From Rhizobium sp. (lineage in GTDB: Bacteria; Pseudomonadota; Alphaproteobacteria; Rhizobiales; Rhizobiaceae): 64,000 nt of DNA. Numbering within the stretch: position 1 is the first letter of the stretch; each line of letters starts with the position of its first letter. Under the pieces are notes generated by a model. The model had not been told where the DNA came from, made no database searches, and saw only the letters and a list, made by a program, of their open reading frames with translations. The DNA lies in assembly GCA_019739215.1 (NCBI GenBank), contig JAHHDR010000023.1, forward strand, positions 124,001 to 188,000, given 5' to 3'. A program made the translations under genes and the position numbers. This document shows positions 36,732 to 45,522 of this stretch, piece after piece.

Positions 36732-38351
36732 TTGGTAGAGGGACCAAAATCGGCGGGACGTGACCGGCGCGAAGGCGGGGGCCTTGGCGGCCGACTGCGC
36801 TTTGCCGGTCTCGAAGTCGAAACGGCCTCGCTCGTTCGGGAACATCGCAACCTTCTCCTGCCTCATCTCAAGACAGCCCTGCGGGACCTCGTCCATCGCC
36901 TTCAGACCGATCCGGATGCCGCGCGCAGCTTCGAGAGCGACTCGCAGCTGGAGCGGCTGCACGACTTGACCCGGTCGCACTGGGAAGTGCTGACCGACGC
37001 GCGTTTCGATGCTCTCTATGCCGAGCGCGTCAAGGTTCTCGCGGACGCCGAACGCCGGATGGGCCTCGATCCGCGCTGGCACATTGCCGGCCATGCGGTC
37101 ATTCTCGAGCACTTCCTTTCCGGCCTCATCGATGAGTTCTGGCCCAGATCCGTGTTCCGCAACGCCGCCGCCCGGCGCGCGCAGCTTGCGGGACTGGTGA
37201 CCGCCGTATTGCGCACCGCGCTGGTCGATCTCGAGATTGCCATGTCGCTTCGCTTCAACGCCCTGCGCCTCAGCCAGCAGCAGGCCCTTGCCAGCCTCCG
37301 CGCCAGCCATGTCGAGGAATTCAGGCGCTGCATTTCCGCGCTTTCCGCGCGCCTTGCGGACCATGACCTCTCGGGCCATGGCGTCGATGATGTGCCCGAA
37401 GGCTGCACGGATGTCTTTGCCGTCCTCGACGAGGCGATCGCGACATTGCGCGCAACGTTTTCAGGCGCGGGCGAGCAGGTCGGCATGGCGGAGCACCATA
37501 CCGGCCGCATCGCACTTTCCGCCGCCGCACTGGCGGATGGTGCATCGAAGGCCGCAAGAGATACACGCGCCACCGCTTCGGGCCTTGTCGATATCGACAC
37601 TAGGGCCAGACGGAGCGCCGAAGGTGCCCGGGCTGCGGAAATCGCAGTCGGCAAGGCCCGTCATGCCGCACAGGCAAGCGGCGATGTCGTCGGCGAGGCC
37701 ATCGCTGCCATGTCGGATATCGAGCAGTCCGCCGAGCGCATCGGGCAGATCATCGGCGTGATCGACGACATTGCCTTCCAGACCAACCTTCTTGCGCTCA
37801 ATGCCGGCATCGAGGCCGCGCGCGCCGGTGAATCCGGTCGCGGCTTCGCGGTCGTGGCCCAGGAAGTCCGCGCTCTGGCGCAGCGCTCGGCAGAGGCCGC
37901 GCGCGAAATCAAGCAACTTGTCACCACCACCAAGTCGCAGGTCGACGGCGGCGTCCAGACGGTCGCCAAGACGCAGCAGGCGATCGACGGTATCGTCGGG
38001 CAGGTGTCCGCCATCAACGAAATGATCGCGACCATCGTCTCCGACACCGCGGAGACGGCGGCGGGCATCGGCCAGGTAGCAACCGGCATCTCGTCCTGTT
38101 GCGCCGAGCTTGACGGCTTGGAGCGAACGGCTGTCGAGACCCGCGCGATGTCGGGAGATCTGAAGACGGTCATCCTCGAACTTGGCAAGACGATCCGGGC
38201 GTTCCGGCTGGAGAGGCGCCGCGACCATTCGGCGCCGGTCGCCGCCGGGCCGGTCGTGGTCGCGGAAACGACCCCGGGCGATGACGATGTCTTCGACGGT
38301 GCATTTGCCGAGCCCATGCGTCTGCTGGCAGGCGGGAGGGCGCAGCAATGA
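36732..38351 (+). CDS. icpA: Cytosolic chemoreceptor with protoglobin domain (IcpA-like)
   Basis: Start uncertain. The frame is open from 36618 but the protein looks real only from [10 protein letters not shown] (about 36780). A TTG at 36732 is used here; a GTG at 36760 would need a frame change near 36770. Domains: an N-terminal protoglobin/globin-coupled sensor domain (RLRFAGLE ... RSHWEVL ... RWHIAGH) and a C-terminal methyl-accepting signalling domain with the highly conserved [37 protein letters not shown] hairpin tip (read as consecutive short blocks). There are no membrane helices. IcpA heads the rhizobial che operon. The usual haem-ligand His before the MGL motif appears as Glu (see findings). 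Confidence 0.85.
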   Translation: MVEGPKSAGRDRREGGGLGGRLRFAGLEVETASLVREHRNLLLPHLKTALRDLVHRLQTDPDAARSFESDSQLERLHDLTRSHWEVLTDARFDALYAERVKVLADAERRMGLDPRWHIAGHAVILEHFLSGLIDEFWPRSVFRNAAARRAQLAGLVTAVLRTALVDLEIAMSLRFNALRLSQQQALASLRASHVEEFRRCISALSARLADHDLSGHGVDDVPEGCTDVFAVLDEAIATLRATFSGAGEQVGMAEHHTGRIALSAAALADGASKAARDTRATASGLVDIDTRARRSAEGARAAEIAVGKARHAAQASGDVVGEAIAAMSDIEQSAERIGQIIGVIDDIAFQTNLLALNAGIEAARAGESGRGFAVVAQEVRALAQRSAEAAREIKQLVTTTKSQVDGGVQTVAKTQQAIDGIVGQVSAINEMIATIVSDTAETAAGIGQVATGISSCCAELDGLERTAVETRAMSGDLKTVILELGKTIRAFRLERRRDHSAPVAAGPVVVAETTPGDDDVFDGAFAEPMRLLAGGRAQQ

Positions 38352-38491
38352 AGGCAAAGCGACTCACCCACGAAATTGAACCGAGAGACACCATCCGCTG
38401 GCAGGGCGCGCAGATTGTGCTCGACCACAGCCGCCGATGCAGCGTCCGCAACGCATCCGCATTCGCGGGATATTTCAACAAGGGAACATGA
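38348..38491 (+). CDS. Unnamed 47-codon frame between icpA and cheS
   Basis: ATG at 38348 overlaps the icpA stop (ATGA), and its TGA at 38489-38491 overlaps the first possible cheS ATG (ATGA again). The product begins [20 protein letters not shown] and ends GYFNKGT; it is basic and has no membrane helix or known family. The third-position GC is about 70 %, lower than its neighbours. The double stop-start overlap is what one expects of a coupled gene, but it could be chance in a 136-nt spacer. Confidence 0.35.
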   Translation: MKAKRLTHEIEPRDTIRWQGAQIVLDHSRRCSVRNASAFAGYFNKGT

Positions 38492-38493
38492 CC

Positions 38494-38793
38494 ATGAAGG
38501 GCAAGGCAGCAGCTGCCAAGACACTCAGCCTGGATACCGTGCTCGACCTCAATGCGGCGGGTAGCCTGCAAGGCAAGCTCCTCGCCGCGCGCGGCAGCGA
38601 TCTGGTGATCGATGCGTCCGGGGTCGAACGCGCCGGCGCTCTCTGCATCCAGGTTCTCATGTCGGCCTCCAAAACCTGGGAAGAAGACAATCACAGCCTG
38701 ACATTTTCGCAGATGTCGGATGCATTGACGAAGACCATGCAGCTTTCAGGTGTGAATTACGATCACATGCTCGCAAAGGAGAGCAATTCATGA
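38494..38793 (+). CDS. cheS: CheS, STAS-like CheA-binding chemotaxis protein
   Basis: 99 aa from the ATG at 38494. AAGGGA at 38480-38485 is well spaced for it; an ATG two codons earlier (38488) is possible. The STAS-type fold is seen in TLSLDTVLDLNAAGSLQGKLL, DLVIDASGVERAGALCIQVL and the MSDALTKTMQLSGV helix. It matches the rhizobial orf2/CheS. In S. meliloti CheS binds CheA and increases its affinity for CheY1, helping drain phosphate through the CheY1 sink. It overlaps cheY1 by 4 nt. Confidence 0.88.
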   Translation: MKGKAAAAKTLSLDTVLDLNAAGSLQGKLLAARGSDLVIDASGVERAGALCIQVLMSASKTWEEDNHSLTFSQMSDALTKTMQLSGVNYDHMLAKESNS

Positions 38794-39155
38794 AGAAAAA
38801 AGTTCTGACTGTCGATGACTCCCGGACGATCCGGAACATGCTTCTCGTTACCCTCAACAATGCGGGTTTCGAAACGATCCAGGCCGAAGACGGTGTCGAG
38901 GGGCTCGAGGTGCTCGAGCAGTGCAATCCCGACGTCATCGTGACGGATATCAACATGCCACGTCTCGATGGATTCGGCTTCATCGAGGGCGTGCGCCGCA
39001 ACGACAAGTATCGAGCGATCCCGATCCTCGTGCTGACGACCGAAAGCGACGCCGAGAAGAAGAACCGCGCCCGCCAGGCTGGCGCGACCGGCTGGATCGT
39101 CAAGCCGTTCGATCCGACCAAGCTTATCGACGCCATCGAACGCGTGACCGCCTAA
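38790..39155 (+). CDS. cheY1: Chemotaxis response regulator CheY1 (phosphate sink)
   Basis: 121 aa single receiver domain. Acidic pocket Asp9/Asp10 (TVDDSRTIR), phospho-acceptor Asp53 (IVTDINMP), switch Thr in LTTESD and Lys105 (VKPF) are all present. In rhizobia with two CheYs, CheY1 does not drive the motor but acts as a phosphate sink. It overlaps cheS by an ATGA and precedes cheA by 24 nt. Assignment to CheY1 rests on position beside cheS and cheA. Confidence 0.93.
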   Translation: MKKKVLTVDDSRTIRNMLLVTLNNAGFETIQAEDGVEGLEVLEQCNPDVIVTDINMPRLDGFGFIEGVRRNDKYRAIPILVLTTESDAEKKNRARQAGATGWIVKPFDPTKLIDAIERVTA

Positions 39156-39179
39156 CCGTCTAACCGGGAAGTTGCTCCT

Positions 39180-41576
39180 ATGGATATGAACGAAATCAAA
39201 GAGATCTTTTTCCAGGAATGCGAGGAACAGCTCGCGGAACTGGAATCCGGTCTGCTCAAGATGAATGACGGGGAGACCGACTCCGAAACCGTCAATGCCG
39301 TGTTCCGGGCCGTTCATTCCATCAAGGGAGGCGCAGGCGCGTTCGGCCTCGACGACCTCGTCGCCTTCGCCCACGTGTTCGAGACGACCCTCGACTGCGT
39401 CCGCTCCAACAAGCTCGACCCTGGTCACCGGACGTCCTGAAGGTCATGCTGCGTTCCGCCGACGTGCTCGCCGACCTCACCATTGCCGCTCGCGACGGCG
39501 GCAGTCGATCGACCCGAAGGCCGCAGCACCGTGGCCTCGTCACGCGATCTCGAGGCCCTCGCCAACGGCGAAAGCATCGGCCGCGGCCATGCCGCGCCGG
39601 CCCCCTAGGCCGCGCCGGCTCCCGTCGCCAAGCCCGCTCCGGATCGCCGTTGCGGAAGCCGCCCAAGCCGGCGCCGACGGATGACAGCGGCTTCCAGCCG
39701 ATCCCGTTCTCCTTCGATCGGACTTCGGTGCCGATGAGGAACGACGCCGTTGCAATGGCGACGTCCGTCCTTCCAGGTGAACCTTCAAGCCGCACGCATC
39801 GGAACTCTATTCCAAGGGCAACGACGCCGCCCTGTCTCCTGCGCGATCTCGCGCCGCATCGGCGACATGAGCGTCCATTGCGACCTGTCGGACCCTGCCC
39901 TCGCTCGACAAGCTCGAGCCCGAAGCGTGCCTATTTCTCCTGGACGGTCTCGGATCTCGACCGACAAGGGCGAGGACGCGTATCCGCCAGCGTCTTCGAA
40001 TTCGCCGAATGGGATTGCGAGCTCGAGATCACGCGCCTGGATGATTCCAGGAGATCTGCCGCGGAGGCGAAGAACGAGGAACTGCCGATGCAGCCCGGTT
40101 CCGTTCGACCTGTCGGCTGCTCGACGGTGATGCGGAAGGGGAACCGGCCGTCGTGACCAGCCGGCGGCGGAAGAGCCCTGCCGGTTGCCGCATGCCGTCG
40201 ATGGCTGCCGTCGCAGCGCCGCAGGAACTCGCACCCAGCCAGCCGTCCGCGAAGCCTGCCGCCCGCGCCGAGAAGCAGTGAGGCTCCGGCAGCGCCGGCC
40301 GCAGCGCAGGCCGAGTGCCGATGCCGCGGCCAATGCAAGCGCCGGCCCGACCATCCGCGTCGACCTCGACCGCGTCGACCGCCTGATCAACCTCGTCGGC
40401 GAGCTCGTCATCAACCAGGCCATGCTGTGCCCAGAGCGTCATCGAAAACGACGCAGAGCGGCACGCCTGGCCGTCAACATGGGTCTCGACGAGCTCCAGC
40501 AGCTCACCCGCGAGATCCAGGATTCAGCGTCATGGCCATCCGTGCCCAGCCGGTCAAGCCCGTCTTCCAGCGCATGTCGCGCATCGTCCGCGAAGTCGCC
40601 GACATGGTCGGCAAGTCGGTTCCGCCTCGTGACCGAAGGCGAGAACACCGAAGTCGACAAGACCGTCATCGACAAGCTCGCCGAGCCCCTGACGCACATG
40701 ATCCGCAACTGCGGTCGACCACGGCATCGAATCGCCCGAAAAACGCGAAGCCGCGCTCGGCAAGAACCCGCCGAGGGCACCGTGCAAGCCTGTCGGCCAA
40801 GCACCGCTCGGGCCGCATCCTGATCGAGCTGGCCGGACGACGGCGCCGGCATCAACCGCGAGCGCGTCCGCCAGAAGGCGATCGACAACGACCTTATTCC
40901 CGCCGATGCGAACCTCTCCGACGAGGAAATCGACAACCTGATCTTCGCGCCAGGGTTCTCCACCGCTGACAAGATCACCGACGTGTCCGGGCCGCGGCGT
41001 CGGCATGGACGTCGTCAAGCGTTCGATCCAGGCGCTCGGCGGCCGCATCATCGATCTCCTTCCCGCCCCGGCCTTGGCTCGACTTTCACCATGAGCCTGC
41101 CGCTCACGCTTGCCGTCCTCGACGGCATGGTGGTGACCGTGGCCGGCCAGACCCTGGTCGTCCCGCTTGACGGCCATCGTCGAGACCCTGCAGCCGGAGG
41201 CGGCGGCACATCCACTCCTTCGGCGCCAACCAGCGGCTGATTTCGCGATCCGCAACTCCTTCTGCCCGCTGGTCGACGTCGGCCGCGTCCTCAACTTCCG
41301 TCCGCACGCCAGGCCGACCCGGTCGAGGGCGTCGCGCTCCTCGTCGAATCGGAAGGCGGCGGCCAGCGCGCCCTGATGGTCGATGCCATCCAGGGCCAGC
41401 GCCAGGTCGTCATCAAGTGCCTCGGAGGCCAACTACACCCATGTGCCGGGCATCGCCGCCGCCACCATTCTCGGCGACGGACGCGTGGCGCTCATCCTGG
41501 ACGTCGACGCCGTCGTTGCAGCGCTTCGCGCGGCCAGCCACTGCGCGCCGACAGCGCGCTCGCCGCAACGGGTTGA
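39180..41576 (+). pseudogene. cheA: CheA histidine kinase, multiply frameshifted as given
   Basis: The start MDMNEIKEIFFQECEEQLAE and the phospho-accepting His of the Hpt domain (VHSIKGGAGAF) are intact up to about 39425. After that the frame changes again and again: at about 39425, 39502, 39535, 39640 and 39680, at least six times more before 40130, and at least eight times in 40420-41560. A TAG also occurs in the local frame at 39606. Read across frames, all CheA parts can be followed: the P2-region pieces, the dimerisation domain (RVDLDRVDRLINLVGELVINQ), the N box (LTHMIRN, VDHGIESPEKRE), DDGAGINRERV, the GRGVGMDVV region, and the CheW-like P5 domain ending ADSALAATG. The coding content is thus conserved while the frame is not, which fits consensus errors better than decay. 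Confidence 0.85.
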
Positions 41577-41611
41577 TGGATACAGAGAAGCAAAGGGCTG
41601 GATAGGCAATC

Positions 41612-42080
41612 ATGTCGTACACCGGGAAAAAACCTTTCGCACGGAGGACGGGAGTTCATCGCCTTCCGCATCGGCGACCAGGAATTCACCGTGAACATCA
41701 TGTCGGTGCGGGAAATCCGCGGCTGGACGCAGGCCACGGCAATGCCGCACACGCCGGCCTATGTGAAGGGTGTCATCAACCTTCGCGGCGCCGTCCTGCC
41801 GATCGTCGACCTCTCGCTCCGGCTGGGCATGAAGCCTGCCGAACCCACCGAACGCCACGTCATCATCGTCGCCCAGGTCCGCGACCGGATCGTCGGGCTG
41901 CTGGTGGACGCCGTCTCCGACATCCTGACCGTGACAGATGAAGCCATTCAGCCGACGCCGGAAATTGCCTCGGATGCCGAGCGCTCGTTTGCGCGTGGAA
42001 TCCTGGCCATTGAGGGTCGCATGATCTGCCTCGTCGAACTTGAGGCACTCTTCCCGGAAACCGAAAGCGAAGCTGCATAA
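41612..42080 (+). CDS. cheW: CheW coupling protein, one frameshift near 41,645
   Basis: The body is intact from [21 protein letters not shown] to the stop at 42080: SH3-like CheW fold with [35 protein letters not shown]. The natural start MSYTGKKPF at 41612 lies in another frame, so one base is missing or added near 41640-41652. Corrected length is about 155 aa, normal for CheW. It couples CheA to receptors. The frame break is the last of the damaged stretch that covers cheA. It is followed by cheR, 1 nt after the stop. Confidence 0.88.
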
Positions 42081-42081
42081 C

Positions 42082-42981
42082 ATGAACGTAGCCATCGACC
42101 AGCGCAGAAATCCAGACGAGGTCCTCGCGGCGGGGGAGTTCCCGCTGACACGCAAGGATCTCGCCGAGATCGCGTCGATGATCTATTCCGACGCGGGCAT
42201 CGCCCTCAACGAATCCAAGGCGTCGCTGGTCTATTCGCGCCTGTCCAAGCATATCCGACAACTGGGTCTGCGCAACTTCCGGGAATATTGCCAGCTGGTT
42301 TCGTCGCCCGCCGGCAGCGCCCCGCGACGCGAAATGCTGTCGTTCCTCACCACCAATTTCACGCGCTTCTTCCGCGAGAACCATCACTTCGACCACCTCA
42401 GGACGGAAGTCCTGCCGGGTCTGGTGAGCCGGGTCAAGTCCGGCGGTCGGGCCCGTATCTGGTCGGCGGCAAGTTCCGACGGCCAGGAGCCCTATTCGAT
42501 CGCCCTGACGGCGCTCGGAGTCTGCTCGAATATCGCAGACTACGATTTCAAGATCCTCGCGACCGACATCGATCCGAAGATCCTCGCCGCGGCCCGGCTG
42601 GGCGCCTATGACTCGGCGTCGCTCGAGAGCGTCACGCCGCAGATGCGCAAGCAGTATTTCCGCGACGTTACGGTCGATGGCAAGCCCAAGCACCAGGTCA
42701 CGGACGAGGTGAAGCGGCTGATCACCTACAACGAACTCAACCTGATGGCCGCCTGGCCATTCAAGGGCAAGTTCGACGTCATTTTCTGCCGCAACGTGGT
42801 GATCTATTTCGACGAGCCGACCCAGATGCGCATCTGGTCGCGCTTCGCCGAACTGCTCCCGGTCGGCGGCCATCTCTATATCGGTCACTCCGAGCGTGTG
42901 TCGGGCGACGCCAAGGCCGCCTTCGACAACACCGGCATCACGACCTATCGCTACAACGGCAAGCCGGGAGGAAAGGTCTGA
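42082..42981 (+). CDS. cheR: Chemotaxis protein methyltransferase CheR
   Basis: 299 aa from the ATG at 42082. An N-terminal helical CheR domain ([19 protein letters not shown]) includes [14 protein letters not shown]. The SAM-binding Rossmann domain has [17 protein letters not shown], followed by ATDIDPKIL and [11 protein letters not shown]. It methylates receptor glutamates using S-adenosylmethionine. The stop shares one base with the cheB start (TGATG). Confidence 0.95.
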   Translation: MNVAIDQRRNPDEVLAAGEFPLTRKDLAEIASMIYSDAGIALNESKASLVYSRLSKHIRQLGLRNFREYCQLVSSPAGSAPRREMLSFLTTNFTRFFRENHHFDHLRTEVLPGLVSRVKSGGRARIWSAASSDGQEPYSIALTALGVCSNIADYDFKILATDIDPKILAAARLGAYDSASLESVTPQMRKQYFRDVTVDGKPKHQVTDEVKRLITYNELNLMAAWPFKGKFDVIFCRNVVIYFDEPTQMRIWSRFAELLPVGGHLYIGHSERVSGDAKAAFDNTGITTYRYNGKPGGKV

Positions 42982-44039
42982 TGGCTCCTGCACGGGTCCT
43001 CGTGGTTGATGATTCCCCGACGATGCGTGGCATGATCACGGCCGTCCTGAATTCCGACCCCGAGGTCAATGTCATCGGCCAGTGCGGCGATGCGCTCGAG
43101 GCGCGTGCCAAGATCAAGGAACTCAATCCGGATGTCCTGACCCTCGACATCGAGATGCCGAACATGAGCGGCCTCGAATTCCTCGAGAAGATCATGACGC
43201 TGCGCCCCATGCCGGTCATCATGGTTTCCTCGCTGACCCAGCGCGGGGCGGAGGCCACGATCGCAGCCCTCGAGATCGGTGCATTCGATTGCGTCGGCAA
43301 ACCGCAGCCTGGCGACATCCGCCCGTTCCAGGAACTGGTAGAGAAGGTCAAGGCGGCGGCGAAATCCGGGTCGAGCTACCAGCACATGCGCAGGCCGGCC
43401 GCGTCCGCGGCACCCGCCGCCAACGCCAATGCCAAGGTCGACTATCGCGTCGGACGCAAGGTCGTCGCCATCGGTTCGTCCACAGGCGGCGTCGAGGCGC
43501 TGATAGAGGTTCTTAAGAACTTTCCGGTTAATTGCCCTCCAACGGTCATTACCCAGCATATGCCGGCGACGTTCACCAAGAGCTTCGCCGAAAGGCTGAA
43601 TAGGCTGTGCGCGCCGCAGGTGCATGAGGCAACTGACGGCGCACGGCTGGAGATCGGGCGTATCTACCTGGCGCCGGGCGGCGACCGTCATCTGACGATT
43701 GCCAATGCGCATGCTCCCTGTTGCCGGTTGATCGACAAACCGCCCGTCAACGGCCATCGGCCCTCGGTCGACGTCCTGTTCGACTCGGTGGCAGAACTCG
43801 CGGGCCGCAACGCGGTTGGCGTGATCCTGACGGGCATGGGGCGCGATGGAGCGTCTGGCCTTCTGAAAATGCGGCACGCAGGGGCCCGGACCATCGGGCA
43901 GAACGAGAGAACCTGCGTTGTCTATGGAATGCCCCGAGTCGCCTATGAACTGGGCGGTGTGGAAACGCAGTTACCGCTGAACGGTATCGGGGAAGAAATA
44001 TTGAAATTAACAGCCGCCCGAAAAGAAGGGAGCGACTAA
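42981..44039 (+). CDS. cheB: Chemotaxis response regulator methylesterase CheB
   Basis: 352 aa. A receiver domain (1-125; Asp10/Asp11, phospho-acceptor Asp56 in LTLDIEMP) is followed by an Ala/Asn/Pro-rich linker with short repeats (about 133-155). The methylesterase/deamidase domain has catalytic Ser in [10 protein letters not shown], His in [12 protein letters not shown] and Asp in [11 protein letters not shown]. It removes receptor methyl groups after phosphorylation by CheA. It is contiguous with cheY2 (no gap). Confidence 0.96.
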   Translation: MAPARVLVVDDSPTMRGMITAVLNSDPEVNVIGQCGDALEARAKIKELNPDVLTLDIEMPNMSGLEFLEKIMTLRPMPVIMVSSLTQRGAEATIAALEIGAFDCVGKPQPGDIRPFQELVEKVKAAAKSGSSYQHMRRPAASAAPAANANAKVDYRVGRKVVAIGSSTGGVEALIEVLKNFPVNCPPTVITQHMPATFTKSFAERLNRLCAPQVHEATDGARLEIGRIYLAPGGDRHLTIANAHAPCCRLIDKPPVNGHRPSVDVLFDSVAELAGRNAVGVILTGMGRDGASGLLKMRHAGARTIGQNERTCVVYGMPRVAYELGGVETQLPLNGIGEEILKLTAARKEGSD

Positions 44040-44429
44040 ATGTCCATAGCTGAAAAAATCAAGGTTCTGATCGTCGACGATCAGGTCACCAGCCGGCTTC
44101 TCTTGAGTGACGCCCTGACGCAACTCGGCTTCAAGCAGATCACAGCCGCCGGCGATGGCCTGCAGGGTTCGCAGATCATGGCCCAGCAGCCGCATCACCT
44201 GGTGATCTCGGACTTCAACATGCCGAAGATGGATGGTCTCGGCTTCCTGCAGAATGTCCGTGCCAACCCCGCCACCAAGAAGGCGGCCTTCATCATCCTG
44301 ACCGCGCAGGGTGACCGGGCGCTGGTTCAGAAGGCGGCGCAGATGGGAGCCAACAACGTCCTCGCCAAGCCGTTCACCATCGAGAAGATGAAGGCCGCTA
44401 TCGAAGCCGTTTTCGGACCGCTGAAATGA
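44040..44429 (+). CDS. cheY2: Chemotaxis response regulator CheY2 (motor-binding)
   Basis: 129 aa receiver domain. Asp13/Asp14 (IVDDQVTSR), phospho-acceptor Asp58 ([12 protein letters not shown]), Thr in LTAQGD and Lys in AKPFTIEKM are present. In S. meliloti CheY2-phosphate is the form that slows the unidirectional motor. It begins immediately after the cheB stop and overlaps cheD by 4 nt. Confidence 0.94.
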   Translation: MSIAEKIKVLIVDDQVTSRLLLSDALTQLGFKQITAAGDGLQGSQIMAQQPHHLVISDFNMPKMDGLGFLQNVRANPATKKAAFIILTAQGDRALVQKAAQMGANNVLAKPFTIEKMKAAIEAVFGPLK

Positions 44430-44977
44430 ATGTTGATGGTTTCAGACGCATGCACGTCATACAGGGCGAGTGGAAGGTCTCCAACGACCCCGCCGTCGTC
44501 CTCTCGACAGTCCTGGGCTCCTGCGTGGCCGCATGTCTGCGTGACCCGGTAGCCGGTGTCGGGGGGATGAACCACTTTCTGTTGCCGGGCTCGGTCGATG
44601 CCTTGGCGCAGGGTGGAGACATGTCCCGCTATGGCGTGCATCTGATGGAACTGCTCATCAACGGCCTTCTCAAGCAGGGCGCCCGGCGCGACCGCCTGGA
44701 GGCGAAGATTTTCGGTGGAGCGAAGACGATCGCGTCCTTCTCCAATGTCGGTCAGCAGAATGCCGACTTCGCGACCCGCTTTTTGCGCGACGAAGGCATC
44801 CAGCTCGTCGGTTCCTCGACGGGTGGCGATGCAGGCCGCAAGCTCGAATTCTGGCCGGTCTCTGGCCGTGCCCGCCAATATGCCCTGACTGGCGCGGAAA
44901 CGCAGCGCACGGTCCAGCAGGAAACCCGCCCAGTCGCCGCGCCCAAGCCCGTCGAGAGTTCCATCGAATTCTTCTAA
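44426..44977 (+). CDS. cheD: Chemoreceptor glutamine deamidase CheD
   Basis: 183 aa. The CheD fold shows the catalytic Cys in [13 protein letters not shown] and His in GGMNHFLLP, plus the [11 protein letters not shown] segment. It deamidates receptor glutamines and tunes adaptation. The start ATG overlaps the cheY2 stop (ATGA). The C-terminal tail (about 150-183) is rich in Gln, Thr and Pro and differs from shorter family members. Confidence 0.93.
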   Translation: MNVDGFRRMHVIQGEWKVSNDPAVVLSTVLGSCVAACLRDPVAGVGGMNHFLLPGSVDALAQGGDMSRYGVHLMELLINGLLKQGARRDRLEAKIFGGAKTIASFSNVGQQNADFATRFLRDEGIQLVGSSTGGDAGRKLEFWPVSGRARQYALTGAETQRTVQQETRPVAAPKPVESSIEFF

Positions 44978-44992
44978 CACCAGGTGTCGTGT

Positions 44993-45382
44993 ATGCAGTC
45001 GAGTTTTGCGTCAAAAATGGCTCCTCATGAAGAGGCGCTCCCCGACATCCTGATGCGGATCGTGGCCGAACTCCACGACGTCGCCTATCTCATTGAGCGG
45101 ATAGAGCCTGCCATCCCCAGCGGCCAGGATGCGCCACTCGGCGCAGCCGAGCGGCTGATGGTGATGCAGGGCATCGATCTGGCCGTGCAGAAGGCCCGCG
45201 GTCTGGCCGAGTTCATCGACACGATCGCAGCCAGCGTTCCCGAGGAATTCCTGGTCGATGTCGCCACCGCGCTGAACCTGGTGAAACTCGCCGACATGCA
45301 GAAGGCGCTATCGGGCGGCAGCATGCGCCACGGCCACTCGCAGCCGATCACCCGCGCCGCCGGAGACTTCGACCTGTTCTGA
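44993..45382 (+). CDS. cheT: CheT, rhizobial chemotaxis protein with DXXXQ motif
   Basis: 129 aa from the ATG at 44993, preceded by AGGTG; a GTG at 44984 is an alternative. It is all-helical, with LPDILMRIVAELHDVAYLIERIE and the motif DLAVQ (DXXXQ) in MQGIDLAVQKARGL, and ends GDFDLF. In S. meliloti, CheT carries a DXXXQ motif like that of CheZ, speeds dephosphorylation of CheY1 and binds CheR. Position after cheD supports orthology. It is the last gene of the che operon; fliF follows after 140 nt. Confidence 0.87.
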   Translation: MQSSFASKMAPHEEALPDILMRIVAELHDVAYLIERIEPAIPSGQDAPLGAAERLMVMQGIDLAVQKARGLAEFIDTIAASVPEEFLVDVATALNLVKLADMQKALSGGSMRHGHSQPITRAAGDFDLF

Positions 45383-45522
45383 CCGAGCAGGCCGCTGTCC
45401 CTGACGAACCCGACTGGCGCATCATCCCGTGACGCCGTGAAAACCCTCGCGCAAGTTTGAGAGCCTAGCCTCAGGTCGAGAAATGATCTCTCGGCACGAC
45501 TCTGCAAACGCGCGGGAACAGA

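Noticed and set aside
39446-40156. Separate small genes within the cheA region (several frames of 60-236 codons)
   Set aside because: Each piece contains a fragment of CheA in the right order, so they are parts of one frameshifted gene and not new genes.
39180-41576. Programmed frameshifting in cheA
   Set aside because: At least fifteen changes in both directions with no slippery site and stimulator pattern are not compatible with programmed recoding.
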